A stretch of 64,000 bases of DNA, taken from NCBI RefSeq assembly GCF_030851345.1, contig NZ_JALPNU010000006.1, positions 62,001 through 126,000 on the forward strand. The letters run 5' to 3'. The notes under the pieces were generated by a model. The model was not told the origin of the DNA. It did no database searches and was given only the letters and a program-made list of their open reading frames with translations. The DNA comes from Marinifilum sp. D714. Lineage in GTDB: Bacteria; Bacteroidota; Bacteroidia; Bacteroidales; Marinifilaceae. Shown in pieces: positions 35,714-44,751 of this stretch (position 1 is the stretch's first letter; each line of letters starts with the position of its first letter). Both the position numbers and the translations under genes were made by a program.

Positions 35714-36793
35714 TTATAGTTCCGGGTACAGTGCCTGCATTACTTTTTTTGGTTTTCTGTCAACCGTGAACAATCCCCAGTGCTTTTCAGCTCCTAGCGG
35801 ATTATCTGTTTCACCTTTCCAATCCTCATCAAAAGCTTCAAAAAAGAAAGTGGTAATATTCATTTCCTTCGACCACTCCTTCAGTTCATTGTAGTAGCGT
35901 TCCTGTTTCTCCTCACTGGCCCTTTCACCAAACTCAGATGCAATGCTTGCCCATCCTGCTTCGGTAATCACAAGCTTACTATTCGGTAAAACATTTCTAA
36001 CATCCTGTACATTTTGTATGGTATATAACATTCCTTCGTCAATGTCCTTTCCTTCCCAAACTGGGTATACATGAATTGAAACGAAGTCTACTGCCTTAGC
36101 CAGTTTCTGTCCACTTTTTATCCACCATTCGTAGTTATCGGCAACAGTTACTGGCTGCTGAATCTCTTTCTGCACTCTTTTCACATAGGAAATAATAGAG
36201 TCGGTATCAACTTTATGATCGTTCCATTCAACCAATGCCTCATTACCCACATTCAGGGCAATTATTGTTTCCGGATATTTATTGGCTAGAGCAATTCCTC
36301 GTTGAATTTCTTCCTGGTTCAGTATCATATTTTTATCCAACACTTCCTGAGGGATTGGCTCATTAAGCCACAAACAGGTTTCATGTGCGCTTAATTCTGC
36401 CTTTAACCAAACACCCAACATTACCCTTATATTCAATTTGTTTACTTCAATAATTCTTAGCACTGTCTGAGAATTTTCGCCGCAATCATACAACCTGATC
36501 AAGTTGAACAATGAATCTTTCGAAATGATTTGTAAATCTTCCAGTACTTCAGCATCGCTGGGATTAACAGCTCCATTACCCCTGTCAGGATGTTGTCCAC
36601 TTCGAAATCCTGAGTAGGCTACAGCCCATGATGTTCCGGCTAAAAGATCCGCTGTTTCTTGTTTGATTTCCATATTCTGCTTTTGTTCTTCCTGAATGCT
36701 TGTATCCGATTTTTTTGCAGCATTCTTACAAGAGAACAATCCAATCGTAATACATATCAGTATTGAAATATTTTTTATTGTTGAGTTTTTCAT
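35714..36793 (-). CDS. GH17 beta-1,3-glucanase-like lipoprotein
   Basis: Lipid-anchored (Cys22 in GLFSCKN) glucanase-like enzyme of family GH17. Barrel motifs: LIRLYDCGENSQTVL, NVGNEALVEW with acid/base Glu185, and VITEAGWAS with nucleophile Glu278, then FFFEAFDEDWKG and EKHWGLFTVDRKPK. The 359-aa length matches bacterial GH17. Acts in the periplasm or at the outer membrane. The first of three tandem GH17 genes (counted from the left), each different. Confidence 0.9.
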   Translation of the reverse strand: MKNSTIKNISILICITIGLFSCKNAAKKSDTSIQEEQKQNMEIKQETADLLAGTSWAVAYSGFRSGQHPDRGNGAVNPSDAEVLEDLQIISKDSLFNLIRLYDCGENSQTVLRIIEVNKLNIRVMLGVWLKAELSAHETCLWLNEPIPQEVLDKNMILNQEEIQRGIALANKYPETIIALNVGNEALVEWNDHKVDTDSIISYVKRVQKEIQQPVTVADNYEWWIKSGQKLAKAVDFVSIHVYPVWEGKDIDEGMLYTIQNVQDVRNVLPNSKLVITEAGWASIASEFGERASEEKQERYYNELKEWSKEMNITTFFFEAFDEDWKGETDNPLGAEKHWGLFTVDRKPKKVMQALYPEL

Positions 36794-36804
36794 ATGTTTA
36801 GGTT

Positions 36805-37752
36805 TTAAGCTTGCATGAGTTCAGTAAATTGATTTTCCATCACTTTCTTTGGTTCCCTATCCAGTGTGAATAATCCCCAGTGTTTCTCGGGCTCCATTGG
36901 TTCCGGCGATCCTTTCCAGGATTCATCAAAGGCTTCAAAATAAAAGCAGAGTATCTCTTCTTCTTCTGTCCATTGCATTAAATCCTGGTAGTATATGGCT
37001 TGTAAATCTTCACTTACATTTTCCGGGTCAATTCCACGTCCATTTGAATTCGTTGCCCAACCCGCCTCTGTAATCACAACAGGTTTGTGAGGATATTTTT
37101 CTGCAATGCTGTAATAGTTTTGTTTGGTGTACTCCAGGGCCTCATGAATATTCTTGTACTCCCAAACCGGGTAAGTATGAATGGAAATAAAATCTACAGC
37201 TTCCACTAAATCCTTAATATGATCGAGCCATGGCACATAATTTTCGCAGAATGTAACAGGCTGCTTGGCACCTTTCTTAATAATTTTCACATAACGGATA
37301 ACACTTTCAACCGGAACATAGTGATCTGTCCAACTTACTGTTGCTTCATTACCTGCAGAAAGAGCAAAAACAATGTCAGAATATTGATTTGCGAGCTTTA
37401 TTAATTTCTCAATCTGATTGATATTGTGCTCCTTGTTGGCAATTAGTTGTCCTTCGGAGTAAACTCCTCCCCACGGACAGGCAAAATTGTTCATTTCAGC
37501 TCCAATATATGCGCCAAGCATCACTTGAAAATCAAGCTTCTCATTTCGAATCACCTCAAGCACAGTATCGGTTTGTTCATCACAGGCATATAGTCTTAAA
37601 TATTTCCAATGTCCTTGCAGGATTAACAGGTCTTCCTTAACCTGCTCATAAGTAGGAAAACTCCCCGCTTCCGGACTCTGTCCCTCTCTAAATCCTGAGT
37701 AACAAATTGCCTTGTCAAATTTTATATTCAGTTGTTCAGTAATCTTCTTCAT
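36805..37752 (-). CDS. GH17 beta-1,3-glucanase-like protein, no signal peptide
   Basis: A 315-aa GH17 homologue of the neighbouring lipoprotein, but starting MKKITEQLNIKFDKAICYSG with no signal or lipobox, so it is expected in the cytosol. Acid/base Glu136 (LSAGNEATVS), nucleophile Glu229 (VVITEAGWATN), and the shared C-terminal EKHWGLFTLDREPKKVM. It sits 11 bp from the GH17 lipoprotein gene. Likely cleaves imported laminari-oligosaccharides; transglycosylation is also known in GH17. Confidence 0.88.
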   Translation of the reverse strand: MKKITEQLNIKFDKAICYSGFREGQSPEAGSFPTYEQVKEDLLILQGHWKYLRLYACDEQTDTVLEVIRNEKLDFQVMLGAYIGAEMNNFACPWGGVYSEGQLIANKEHNINQIEKLIKLANQYSDIVFALSAGNEATVSWTDHYVPVESVIRYVKIIKKGAKQPVTFCENYVPWLDHIKDLVEAVDFISIHTYPVWEYKNIHEALEYTKQNYYSIAEKYPHKPVVITEAGWATNSNGRGIDPENVSEDLQAIYYQDLMQWTEEEEILCFYFEAFDESWKGSPEPMEPEKHWGLFTLDREPKKVMENQFTELMQA

Positions 37753-37788
37753 TTACTATTTACTTAGCCTTCTTCGCGCGTACACGAA

Positions 37789-38673
37789 TTAAAATTTCAA
37801 CTTCTCATCCTTATCCCAAATTCCCCAATAGGCCCCCACATCACCTTCGTCTGATGTTTTCCATTCTTCGTCGAATGACGAGAAGTAGAATATCTCGATA
37901 TCTTCTTCTTTTGACCAGTTTTGTGATTGTATAAAGTACTTCATCGCATTTTCCTGAGAAGGTTCTGCACCATGGAATGGCTCTCCTACATTTGGCCAAC
38001 CTGTCTCAGAAATGATCACTTTTTTACCTGAACCTGCTCGTAATGCACGGTTGTACATGTCTTTCATGTACAGGTATGAGTTTTCGAGACTACAACCTTC
38101 CCAAAAAGGGTAACAGTTTGCAAGAATCACATCACAAGCTTCGGTAACCTTAGGTCGGTTTGCAAACTCATAGTATGCATCCACATAAGCCACTGGAACA
38201 CCAGGAAGTTCTTTCTTTACACGATAGATATATTTCAGAAGCTCCTCTTCGTTTAAATCTTCGCGATACAAAACTTCGTTACCAACCGCTACGATATCCG
38301 CATAACCAGCTTTTGCAACTTCTATAACACCTTCAATTTCGTTTTCGTTAATGCTTTGATATTTCCCCAACCATGCTCCTACCATGGTTTTCAGACCAAA
38401 TTCTCTGGCGACTTTAGGAATCAATTCATTTCCTTCAGTACATGAAAAAGACCTGATCCACTTGGTGTGGGGACTCACAATTTCCATTCTTCTGCGAATC
38501 TGTTCCTCGCTGATCTGGTTTCCCGGTTCCTGTCCTTCCTCGTAAGGACTAAAACAGATCCCATGCATTCCTCTATTCAAATACTGATAGTATAGCGCTC
38601 GTAATTCATCTTGGCTTTTGTCTTCAAGATCAACCCCTGCCAACGACATTAAATATTCACTTCTTACAGACAT
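37789..38673 (-). CDS. Divergent GH17-like protein, no signal peptide
   Basis: A 294-aa protein with GH17 features but a distinct N-terminus (SLAGVDLEDKSQDELRALYY) before the barrel start GMHGICFSPYEEGQEP. Acid/base Glu133 (AVGNEVLY), nucleophile Glu223 (ISETGWPNVG, the plant-like form of the motif), then YFSSFDEEWK and GAYWGIWDKD. No export signal. It is the third GH17 member and the most divergent, next to the phosphorylase-like gene, so it may act with that enzyme on cytosolic beta-1,3-glucans. Confidence 0.85.
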   Translation of the reverse strand: MSVRSEYLMSLAGVDLEDKSQDELRALYYQYLNRGMHGICFSPYEEGQEPGNQISEEQIRRRMEIVSPHTKWIRSFSCTEGNELIPKVAREFGLKTMVGAWLGKYQSINENEIEGVIEVAKAGYADIVAVGNEVLYREDLNEEELLKYIYRVKKELPGVPVAYVDAYYEFANRPKVTEACDVILANCYPFWEGCSLENSYLYMKDMYNRALRAGSGKKVIISETGWPNVGEPFHGAEPSQENAMKYFIQSQNWSKEEDIEIFYFSSFDEEWKTSDEGDVGAYWGIWDKDEKLKF

Positions 38674-38702
38674 AGGTTTAGGCTTAAAAGGTTAAAGTTT
38701 AT

Positions 38703-38732
38703 CGGTATGGTTACAGGAGTGCAACCACACCG
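38703..38732 (-). other. Intercistronic hairpin between phosphorylase and GH17 genes
   Basis: CGGTATGGTT (38703-38712) pairs with AACCACACCG (38723-38732) with one A-C mismatch and a 10-nt loop. There is no U run, so it more likely acts in mRNA processing or stability than in full termination. Confidence 0.5.
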
Positions 38733-38744
38733 ACAGTTTATTTG

Positions 38745-41700
38745 TTAGTTTTCAGACATTGTATAATCAACTCTTTTCACTGAATTTTCTCTTCTGAATA
38801 TTGATTCACTGATATTTTCATCGATGATATTACCAGAGATCAAAGTGTTTGATTCATCTTTATAAGTGATTTTTATCTCAGGCATTGCTCCCTTTGAGAA
38901 TACAACCGGAACCTTACAAAATGTTAATGCTAATTGTCCCTCTTCCAATTCAATTGTTTGTTTTGAATTTTGAAGATCATAGTAAGTAAATAATTCTGGA
39001 TTCTTAAGAACTTCCTTCTCGTTCAACAAAGGCAAATCAAAAACAATTTTACCCTGATCGATTCGAATACCAAGCTCTCCCATTCTCGAAATAAAATCTT
39101 CTTTTACCTGACCGGTCATACCTGGTTGCTTGGCTCCAGCATTTCCAGGAGTATGAGAGTAGGCATCAGTTGGGAAAGCACCATACAAGTCTGGTGATTT
39201 GTATATTCCAATACCTGCTTTTATTTCGTAGTAATGTTCCTTCAATCTTCCAATCAACTCTGCACTTAAGTTCTCGTCGGTGGCCAGAAAGAAATTCTCT
39301 TGAGTGGCAAGAAGCAGTTTTGAAACCATATGCCAATAGATACTTCCCAATCCTTCATATCCATAGAAAGTTCCTGATCTTCCTGTAAAAGACTGATGGT
39401 CGAACATACTTTCGTATGCATTTAGAACAAGATCTCTATCAGAAATAACTAATTCTGTATATTCAGAATTTAATCTGTCAAGAATTTCATTTAATACCTC
39501 TGCATTTCGAATTTTACCATTGAAATGACAGTTGCCTGACTGATCAACAGAAACCAGCTCTGTATTCCTATTTTCAATTAATTTCTGAAGCAGGGACGAT
39601 TTTGCTACCTGATGTTCTGGAATGTTATTCTTCTCAGTAAATCTTGCCAACTGCCTGTCGGGATATAAAATGTAGCTAAACTGATCCTCACGGAATAATG
39701 AACTAGCCTTTAAAGCATCCAGCACTTCCAAACTCTCTTCTGCCGATAAATATCCTGAACTCAAAACTGCTACCTGCCCTTCCAGCATTTCATACAAGTA
39801 ACGAATCGATATTTCATCATCAGAAATTGAAATTAGATTATAAGCATGATACAACTTGTCTTCGCGCTTATTTACACGAATCGACTGATCCATATAAGCC
39901 ATTGCCAATCTGGTAAATTCTACCAAATCCGCAACTTTAACAGACTTTCGTTCTCCAGAGAATGAATTTGCATAGATGCTCTCTCTGTATTCTGTTCCTG
40001 CCAAACCAAGAACATCTGCAAAGTGCTTTCTGTCCTTATTGGTAAAACCAGTATTCAACAAGTTTGATCGCTCATTAAATAGGTTAAAGATCTTATCCAA
40101 TAACGCTTTCACTTCTGCTGAAACAGTGATTTCTTCGACCGATAATACAGCCAGTTTTTCAGTCCAAAACTTCAAAAATCTTCGCAAGTAGTATAGAGTT
40201 ACCATGGAAACACCATTCCCCACCAATGCATTATTTGCATCGTTCCATTCAGGACGCTGAGTATTCAACCATATTCCAGCTTCAGGAATAAAATTGCTTA
40301 ATTTACTTAGCAGGGTCACCAACACTTTCTCCATCAGATTTACCTTGTAAATATCATTTCCCTGCTGCAACAAAAAAGCATCAGCGCCAAGCTCTTTGTA
40401 TTTTGCTTTTATTGTTTTGTTCAGATCAAAATCAAAACCAATGGTATCCTTTGGATTTTTAACAATCTCATCGTAAGATTTAATTCGATATGGGACATTT
40501 GCATACACAAACATCTCTTTGCTTAGAAGTTCATCTAATTTTCCCGGGTGAAATTCATTTGATAACTCCAAAAGTCTCTGTAAATAAATAATTTGGTGAT
40601 CTCCCCAATATCCAATGTAAGCCCATGGATCATCAGGATCAGGACATTCCCAATCGATTCCTTCACGAGTAATTCGGTAAGGATTGTATCCATCGGCAGT
40701 AGAAGCATTCACAAACTTGCTAATCATCCCTTTCAAATACTCAGGAAATGACCAGGCCAAAGCTTCCCAGTTTTGGAAAATATCCCTCCAGTTTCCCTGG
40801 TAATTTAATTTAGGACTTCCATCTTCATTTTTAGTTTCAATGGAGAACTGGTTCCAAGGTCGGCTTGGATCACCATGACGACGACTAAATGTTAATGGCA
40901 GGTACTCCAGGCAAATTCTTTGCAAATCAGAATTTGCTACTGTACTTACCCTATCAAGCAATTCATTATATGATATTTCTATTGGCAGTTCATTCAACCA
41001 GCTGTTAAATTCCGAATAAATTATTGTATTCGATTGCTTCACAAACAAAGCAAAATCTGCACTATTAATATTGTATGAATCAATAAAAATTCCACCACGC
41101 ATTACATTAAACATGGTATTCGAAAAATGACGAGCAGTACACAAATCATCTTTTCCAGCCTGTAAACCATCGGCGTCAGCCACAATCTTAATCAAATTCT
41201 CAGTTCCCAATTGAATGTCTTTATCAATAGCTGCAAACAGGTTCTTGTCATTTTTAATGAATTCATTCAGATTCGAAACATCTGAACTATCCTGATTAAT
41301 CTCTGCTACAATCATCCATTCTTCCGAGTTACCAGCAGACAATTCCAATTCAGAATTTATCATGTAAGCCCCTCGGGTTGCTCTCACATCAACTTCAGTT
41401 TCAAGATTCAACCCTTTTAGGAAGTTCGATTCCCGCTTCGCCGATAATAAGATTTTCTTGTCTTGCAATCCCACAGACCATACCGTAGTACATTTTAATG
41501 ATTCACTTGGTTCTGCTCTATCAACAGGGATTGAGCTCAACATGAACAATCCCAAACCAGACTCTGGTAACAATTCATTCTTTTTATAAGCATCAAGTAG
41601 GTTACTGTATTCACTCTGAAATGCGTAATCGAATCCATAAGGAATGATATTTTTAATTCCATCAAGCACTTCTGCATTTAACTTATTTCCGCTAATGTTT

Positions 41701-42197
41701 TTTACTTTCGATTTACGTACAAATCCATACTTTTCTGAATTGTACCAGGCATACTGAAACTCAATTCCCAAATCAAGGTTCACCTCTTCGAAAATGATCT
41801 TGTTGCCATAAATACTCTTATATAGATTTCTTTGAATTTTATATACTTCCTTCAAATTCTTTGCAAATGGTTCCCATAGAAAAGCTTTTTCCTCTTTCTC
41901 TACCAAAAACATAGTTTTACTTCCTGTAATGCCTTTAAAATCATGAATCTTATCAACAGTGTAATAAGGAAATAATGCATTATCACGATTCTTTCTACCG
42001 GCTGATAATGAACCATTACTTGATATGAACATCCAGTGATCTGAATCACTAACAATACTCATAAAGAAGTCCGCCATTTGGTCAGAATTGCTAATCTTGT
42101 AAAACTTCTCATTATTTAGTTCTACAAATTCCCCTTTAATCTCAGCCCCGCTGCAATTCAAACTTGTGTTTCCCAGATAAATGTTACTCTTCTTCAT
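38745..42197 (-). CDS. Beta-1,3-oligoglucan phosphorylase-like protein (GH149 type)
   Basis: A very large (1150 aa) cytosolic protein with no signal peptide. It has a GH94-superfamily layout: N-terminal beta-sandwich (about 1-300), then an (alpha/alpha) barrel with HGDPSRPWN (441-449), YQGNWRDIFQNWEALAW (466-482), IGYWGDHQIIYLQR (528-541) and RPEWND (648-653), whose Asp653 fits the catalytic acid of the family's DWND motif. The C-terminal part has GYEGLGSIYWHMVSKL and SHTPGNAGAKQPGMTGQVKED, resembling the phosphate-site segments. Size and neighbours (GH16, GH17, GH30) match GH149, which phosphorolyses beta-1,3-glucans to glucose-1-phosphate. GH161 or an unclassified relative cannot be excluded. 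Confidence 0.75.
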   Translation of the reverse strand: MKKSNIYLGNTSLNCSGAEIKGEFVELNNEKFYKISNSDQMADFFMSIVSDSDHWMFISSNGSLSAGRKNRDNALFPYYTVDKIHDFKGITGSKTMFLVEKEEKAFLWEPFAKNLKEVYKIQRNLYKSIYGNKIIFEEVNLDLGIEFQYAWYNSEKYGFVRKSKVKNISGNKLNAEVLDGIKNIIPYGFDYAFQSEYSNLLDAYKKNELLPESGLGLFMLSSIPVDRAEPSESLKCTTVWSVGLQDKKILLSAKRESNFLKGLNLETEVDVRATRGAYMINSELELSAGNSEEWMIVAEINQDSSDVSNLNEFIKNDKNLFAAIDKDIQLGTENLIKIVADADGLQAGKDDLCTARHFSNTMFNVMRGGIFIDSYNINSADFALFVKQSNTIIYSEFNSWLNELPIEISYNELLDRVSTVANSDLQRICLEYLPLTFSRRHGDPSRPWNQFSIETKNEDGSPKLNYQGNWRDIFQNWEALAWSFPEYLKGMISKFVNASTADGYNPYRITREGIDWECPDPDDPWAYIGYWGDHQIIYLQRLLELSNEFHPGKLDELLSKEMFVYANVPYRIKSYDEIVKNPKDTIGFDFDLNKTIKAKYKELGADAFLLQQGNDIYKVNLMEKVLVTLLSKLSNFIPEAGIWLNTQRPEWNDANNALVGNGVSMVTLYYLRRFLKFWTEKLAVLSVEEITVSAEVKALLDKIFNLFNERSNLLNTGFTNKDRKHFADVLGLAGTEYRESIYANSFSGERKSVKVADLVEFTRLAMAYMDQSIRVNKREDKLYHAYNLISISDDEISIRYLYEMLEGQVAVLSSGYLSAEESLEVLDALKASSLFREDQFSYILYPDRQLARFTEKNNIPEHQVAKSSLLQKLIENRNTELVSVDQSGNCHFNGKIRNAEVLNEILDRLNSEYTELVISDRDLVLNAYESMFDHQSFTGRSGTFYGYEGLGSIYWHMVSKLLLATQENFFLATDENLSAELIGRLKEHYYEIKAGIGIYKSPDLYGAFPTDAYSHTPGNAGAKQPGMTGQVKEDFISRMGELGIRIDQGKIVFDLPLLNEKEVLKNPELFTYYDLQNSKQTIELEEGQLALTFCKVPVVFSKGAMPEIKITYKDESNTLISGNIIDENISESIFRRENSVKRVDYTMSEN

Positions 42198-42285
42198 TTT
42201 AATCTAACTAGATTCAACTTCAATTTCTTTCAACAAAAAACTTCTGAGTTTTATATTATAAATCCTTAAAGGATTCGATCTGTTC

Positions 42286-43842
42286 CTATTCTTTAATCAG
42301 AATTACTTCTAATTCTTCAAGAGATTTCCCCTTGGTTTCAGGCAGCATTACAATCACAAACAAAAGACCCAATGCGCCAAATATTCCATATATTAAAAAG
42401 GTAGTAGCATTTCCCAGATTCATCTGTTCCCACGGGAAAGCCAGCTGTACAATGAAACTTATCCCCGAGTTGATTAGTCCAACAAATGAGATGGCTAATC
42501 CTCTTACTCGATTTGGGAAAAGTTCTGAAAACAAAACCCACATAACAGGTCCTATAGAAATCGCAAAGGATGCAACAAAGCCAATAATCCCTACCAGTAC
42601 CAACCATGGGTTGATGCAGATTGCTTTTGCGATAAATTCTGATTGGTGTTCTTTAAATGTCTGTTCACCAACACTACTTAAGAGTGCATTATTAAATTCG
42701 ATATCACTTTCGTAAACAACATTCTCAATCTCTTTTAATTTGGAAGGCTCAATAAAACTAGAACATTCGGTTATGCTCTTTTCGCTTAACTGGTAGGTAG
42801 CATTTCCAAAACTCGCAGATAATACAAACATCGAAACAACAATACCAAACAAACCAAAAACCAAGAGTGGTTTTCTTCCTACCCTATCAATCAACCAAAT
42901 GGCAAAAAGAGTAAAAACAAGGTTGGTTAAGCCTACTAAAATTGCTTGTGAAAATGAAGCATCGGTTCCGATACCTGTTTGCTCAAAAATCATTGGAGCA
43001 TAAAAAAACACCGAATTGATCCCTGTTATTTGCTGGGTAATTGCAATCACAATACCAATTAGCAACACCAACTTTAATGATGGTTTAAATAACTCCTTTA
43101 TTGAAATTCGTTCCTTATTCTTTGATGAATTGATGCTTCGTGCAATATTTACCAACTGTTCCTTCGCCTCTTCTTCTCCTACAGCCTTATTCATTACCTC
43201 AAGGGCTTCATCATCCAAGCCGTTCATGGCTAGCCAACGCGGACTCCTTGGCACAAAAAACAGTAAGAAAAAATAGAGCAATGCAGGCAAAGCTTCCAAT
43301 CCCAGCATCCATCTCCAGTTGTATGCGTCGAACTGCAGAAAGGTGGCCCAATCGGCATTCGATTTTCCCAATTGTAAAATCAGGTAATTGGTAAAAAATG
43401 CAACTGAAATTCCCAGTACAATATTCAGTTGGTTAAAGGACACCATAGTACCCCTAAGCTTTGGAGGGGCGATTTCGGCAATATACATTGGAGCTATGAT
43501 CAGCGATGCGCCAACACCGATTCCTCCAATCATTCTTGCCAAAACCAACATTATAAAATTAGGAGCTATGGCTGATCCTAAAGCTGAAATAAAATATAAT
43601 GCTGCCGCACATTTTAAGACTGTTCGTCTTCCAAACCTATCACTAACAGGGCCAGCTAACATCATGGCCAAAGTTGCAGTAAGAGTCAAACAGCTCACAG
43701 CCCAACCCAATTGAATTTTGCTAAGATCGAACTGAGGTTCTATAAATTTTATAACGCCTGAAATCACCGACGCATCAAATCCCATTAGAAATCCTCCTAA
43801 GGCAACAATTAAAGAAACAGCAGCACTATATTTTAAGTTCAT
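42286..43842 (-). CDS. Sugar porter family MFS transporter
   Basis: Inner-membrane sugar permease of the SP family (GLUT/XylE type), with about 12 membrane segments. Signatures: GGFLMGFDASVISGV (first segment), DRFGRRTVL, RMIGGIGVGASLIIAPMYIAEIAPPKLRG, QQITGINSVFFYAP (sugar-binding QQ-G-N), and PETKGKSLEELE at the C-terminus. A loop of about 70 residues near 355-425 (between SASFGNATYQ and INPWLVLVG) is longer than usual. Sits 2 bp from the GH16 gene, so it is part of the beta-glucan operon and probably takes glucose. Confidence 0.92.
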   Translation of the reverse strand: MNLKYSAAVSLIVALGGFLMGFDASVISGVIKFIEPQFDLSKIQLGWAVSCLTLTATLAMMLAGPVSDRFGRRTVLKCAAALYFISALGSAIAPNFIMLVLARMIGGIGVGASLIIAPMYIAEIAPPKLRGTMVSFNQLNIVLGISVAFFTNYLILQLGKSNADWATFLQFDAYNWRWMLGLEALPALLYFFLLFFVPRSPRWLAMNGLDDEALEVMNKAVGEEEAKEQLVNIARSINSSKNKERISIKELFKPSLKLVLLIGIVIAITQQITGINSVFFYAPMIFEQTGIGTDASFSQAILVGLTNLVFTLFAIWLIDRVGRKPLLVFGLFGIVVSMFVLSASFGNATYQLSEKSITECSSFIEPSKLKEIENVVYESDIEFNNALLSSVGEQTFKEHQSEFIAKAICINPWLVLVGIIGFVASFAISIGPVMWVLFSELFPNRVRGLAISFVGLINSGISFIVQLAFPWEQMNLGNATTFLIYGIFGALGLLFVIVMLPETKGKSLEELEVILIKE

Positions 43843-43844
43843 GA

Positions 43845-44675
43845 TTATTTCTTTTGATAAATTCTTACAAAGTCAATTTCCATTGTTTGTGGAAATGCTT
43901 CCTTGTCAATTCCTTCTACACTTCCCCATGCACCACCAACTGCAACATTTAAAATCAAGTAAAATGGTTTGGTGTAAGGCCATTTCGATTCTCCAAGGCC
44001 TTCATTTTTGTACTCAAAAAACAATTGATCATCTACATAGCATTTCATGATATCTTCAGACCATTCCAGGATGTAAGAGTGAAACTTTTCAGTGGCATCG
44101 GGAATTTTTATAATTGCAGTTTGCTGCGTGCCTTTTTGCCACTGATAATCTTTTGAGTGAGCAGATGCATGAATCACTCCTGCATCATGGCCAACATGTT
44201 CCATGATATCTATCTCGCCAATATCCGGCCAGTTTCCATCTTCGAAGGACCAATCCCCTGGCATCATCCAAATTGCAGGCCAAGTGCCTCTCCCTTCCGG
44301 AAGTTTTGCTCGCACCTCAACTTTCCCATGCAACCAATCCGATTTAGAGTTTAATCTGGCAGATGAATAATCCTTACCTTCTATACTTTCCTGAAGCGCA
44401 GTAATGTGAAGTACTCCATTCTCAACCCAGGCATTTTCTTTCTTCGCATGTGTATAATGTTGCAATTCGTTATTGCCCCAGCCTTTGCTGTTTCCTTCCG
44501 TATCATAAATCCATTTTGTTGAATCTGGCAATCCGGTATAATCAAATTCATCAGACCACACCAGTTGATACTCTTTTGAAGCAGTTTTTTGCTTGGATTT
44601 ATCTTTTTTATTAAAGTTGCATGAAGAAAAAAGAAGACAGAATACACCCATTATCAAACAAGCTGTTGATCTCAT
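43845..44675 (-). CDS. GH16 laminarinase-like lipoprotein
   Basis: Lipid-anchored (Cys19 in LLFSSCN) endo-beta-1,3-glucanase-like enzyme. Beta-jelly-roll GH16 signature EIDIME with nucleophile Glu154, assisting Asp156 and acid/base Glu159, followed by HVGHDAGVIHAS. Typical substrate-site Trp residues: WPAIWMMPGDW and WPYTKPFYLILNVAVGGAWG. Length 276 aa equals a single GH16 domain. Probably degrades laminarin at the cell surface or in the periplasm. Confidence 0.94.
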   Translation of the reverse strand: MRSTACLIMGVFCLLFSSCNFNKKDKSKQKTASKEYQLVWSDEFDYTGLPDSTKWIYDTEGNSKGWGNNELQHYTHAKKENAWVENGVLHITALQESIEGKDYSSARLNSKSDWLHGKVEVRAKLPEGRGTWPAIWMMPGDWSFEDGNWPDIGEIDIMEHVGHDAGVIHASAHSKDYQWQKGTQQTAIIKIPDATEKFHSYILEWSEDIMKCYVDDQLFFEYKNEGLGESKWPYTKPFYLILNVAVGGAWGSVEGIDKEAFPQTMEIDFVRIYQKK

Positions 44676-44707
44676 AATGTAAAGATTTAGCTTAATGATT
44701 AAGTATT

Positions 44708-44740
44708 TATAGGCTGTTCAAATAACAGGAACAGCCTATA
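44708..44740 (-). other. Intercistronic hairpin between the two GH16 genes
   Basis: TATAGGCTGTTC (44708-44719) pairs perfectly with GAACAGCCTATA (44729-44740) over a 9-nt loop inside a 76-bp gap. No U run follows on the minus strand. It could partially attenuate or define an RNA end after the surface-complex genes. Confidence 0.6.
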
Positions 44741-44751
44741 ATTGTTTATAA

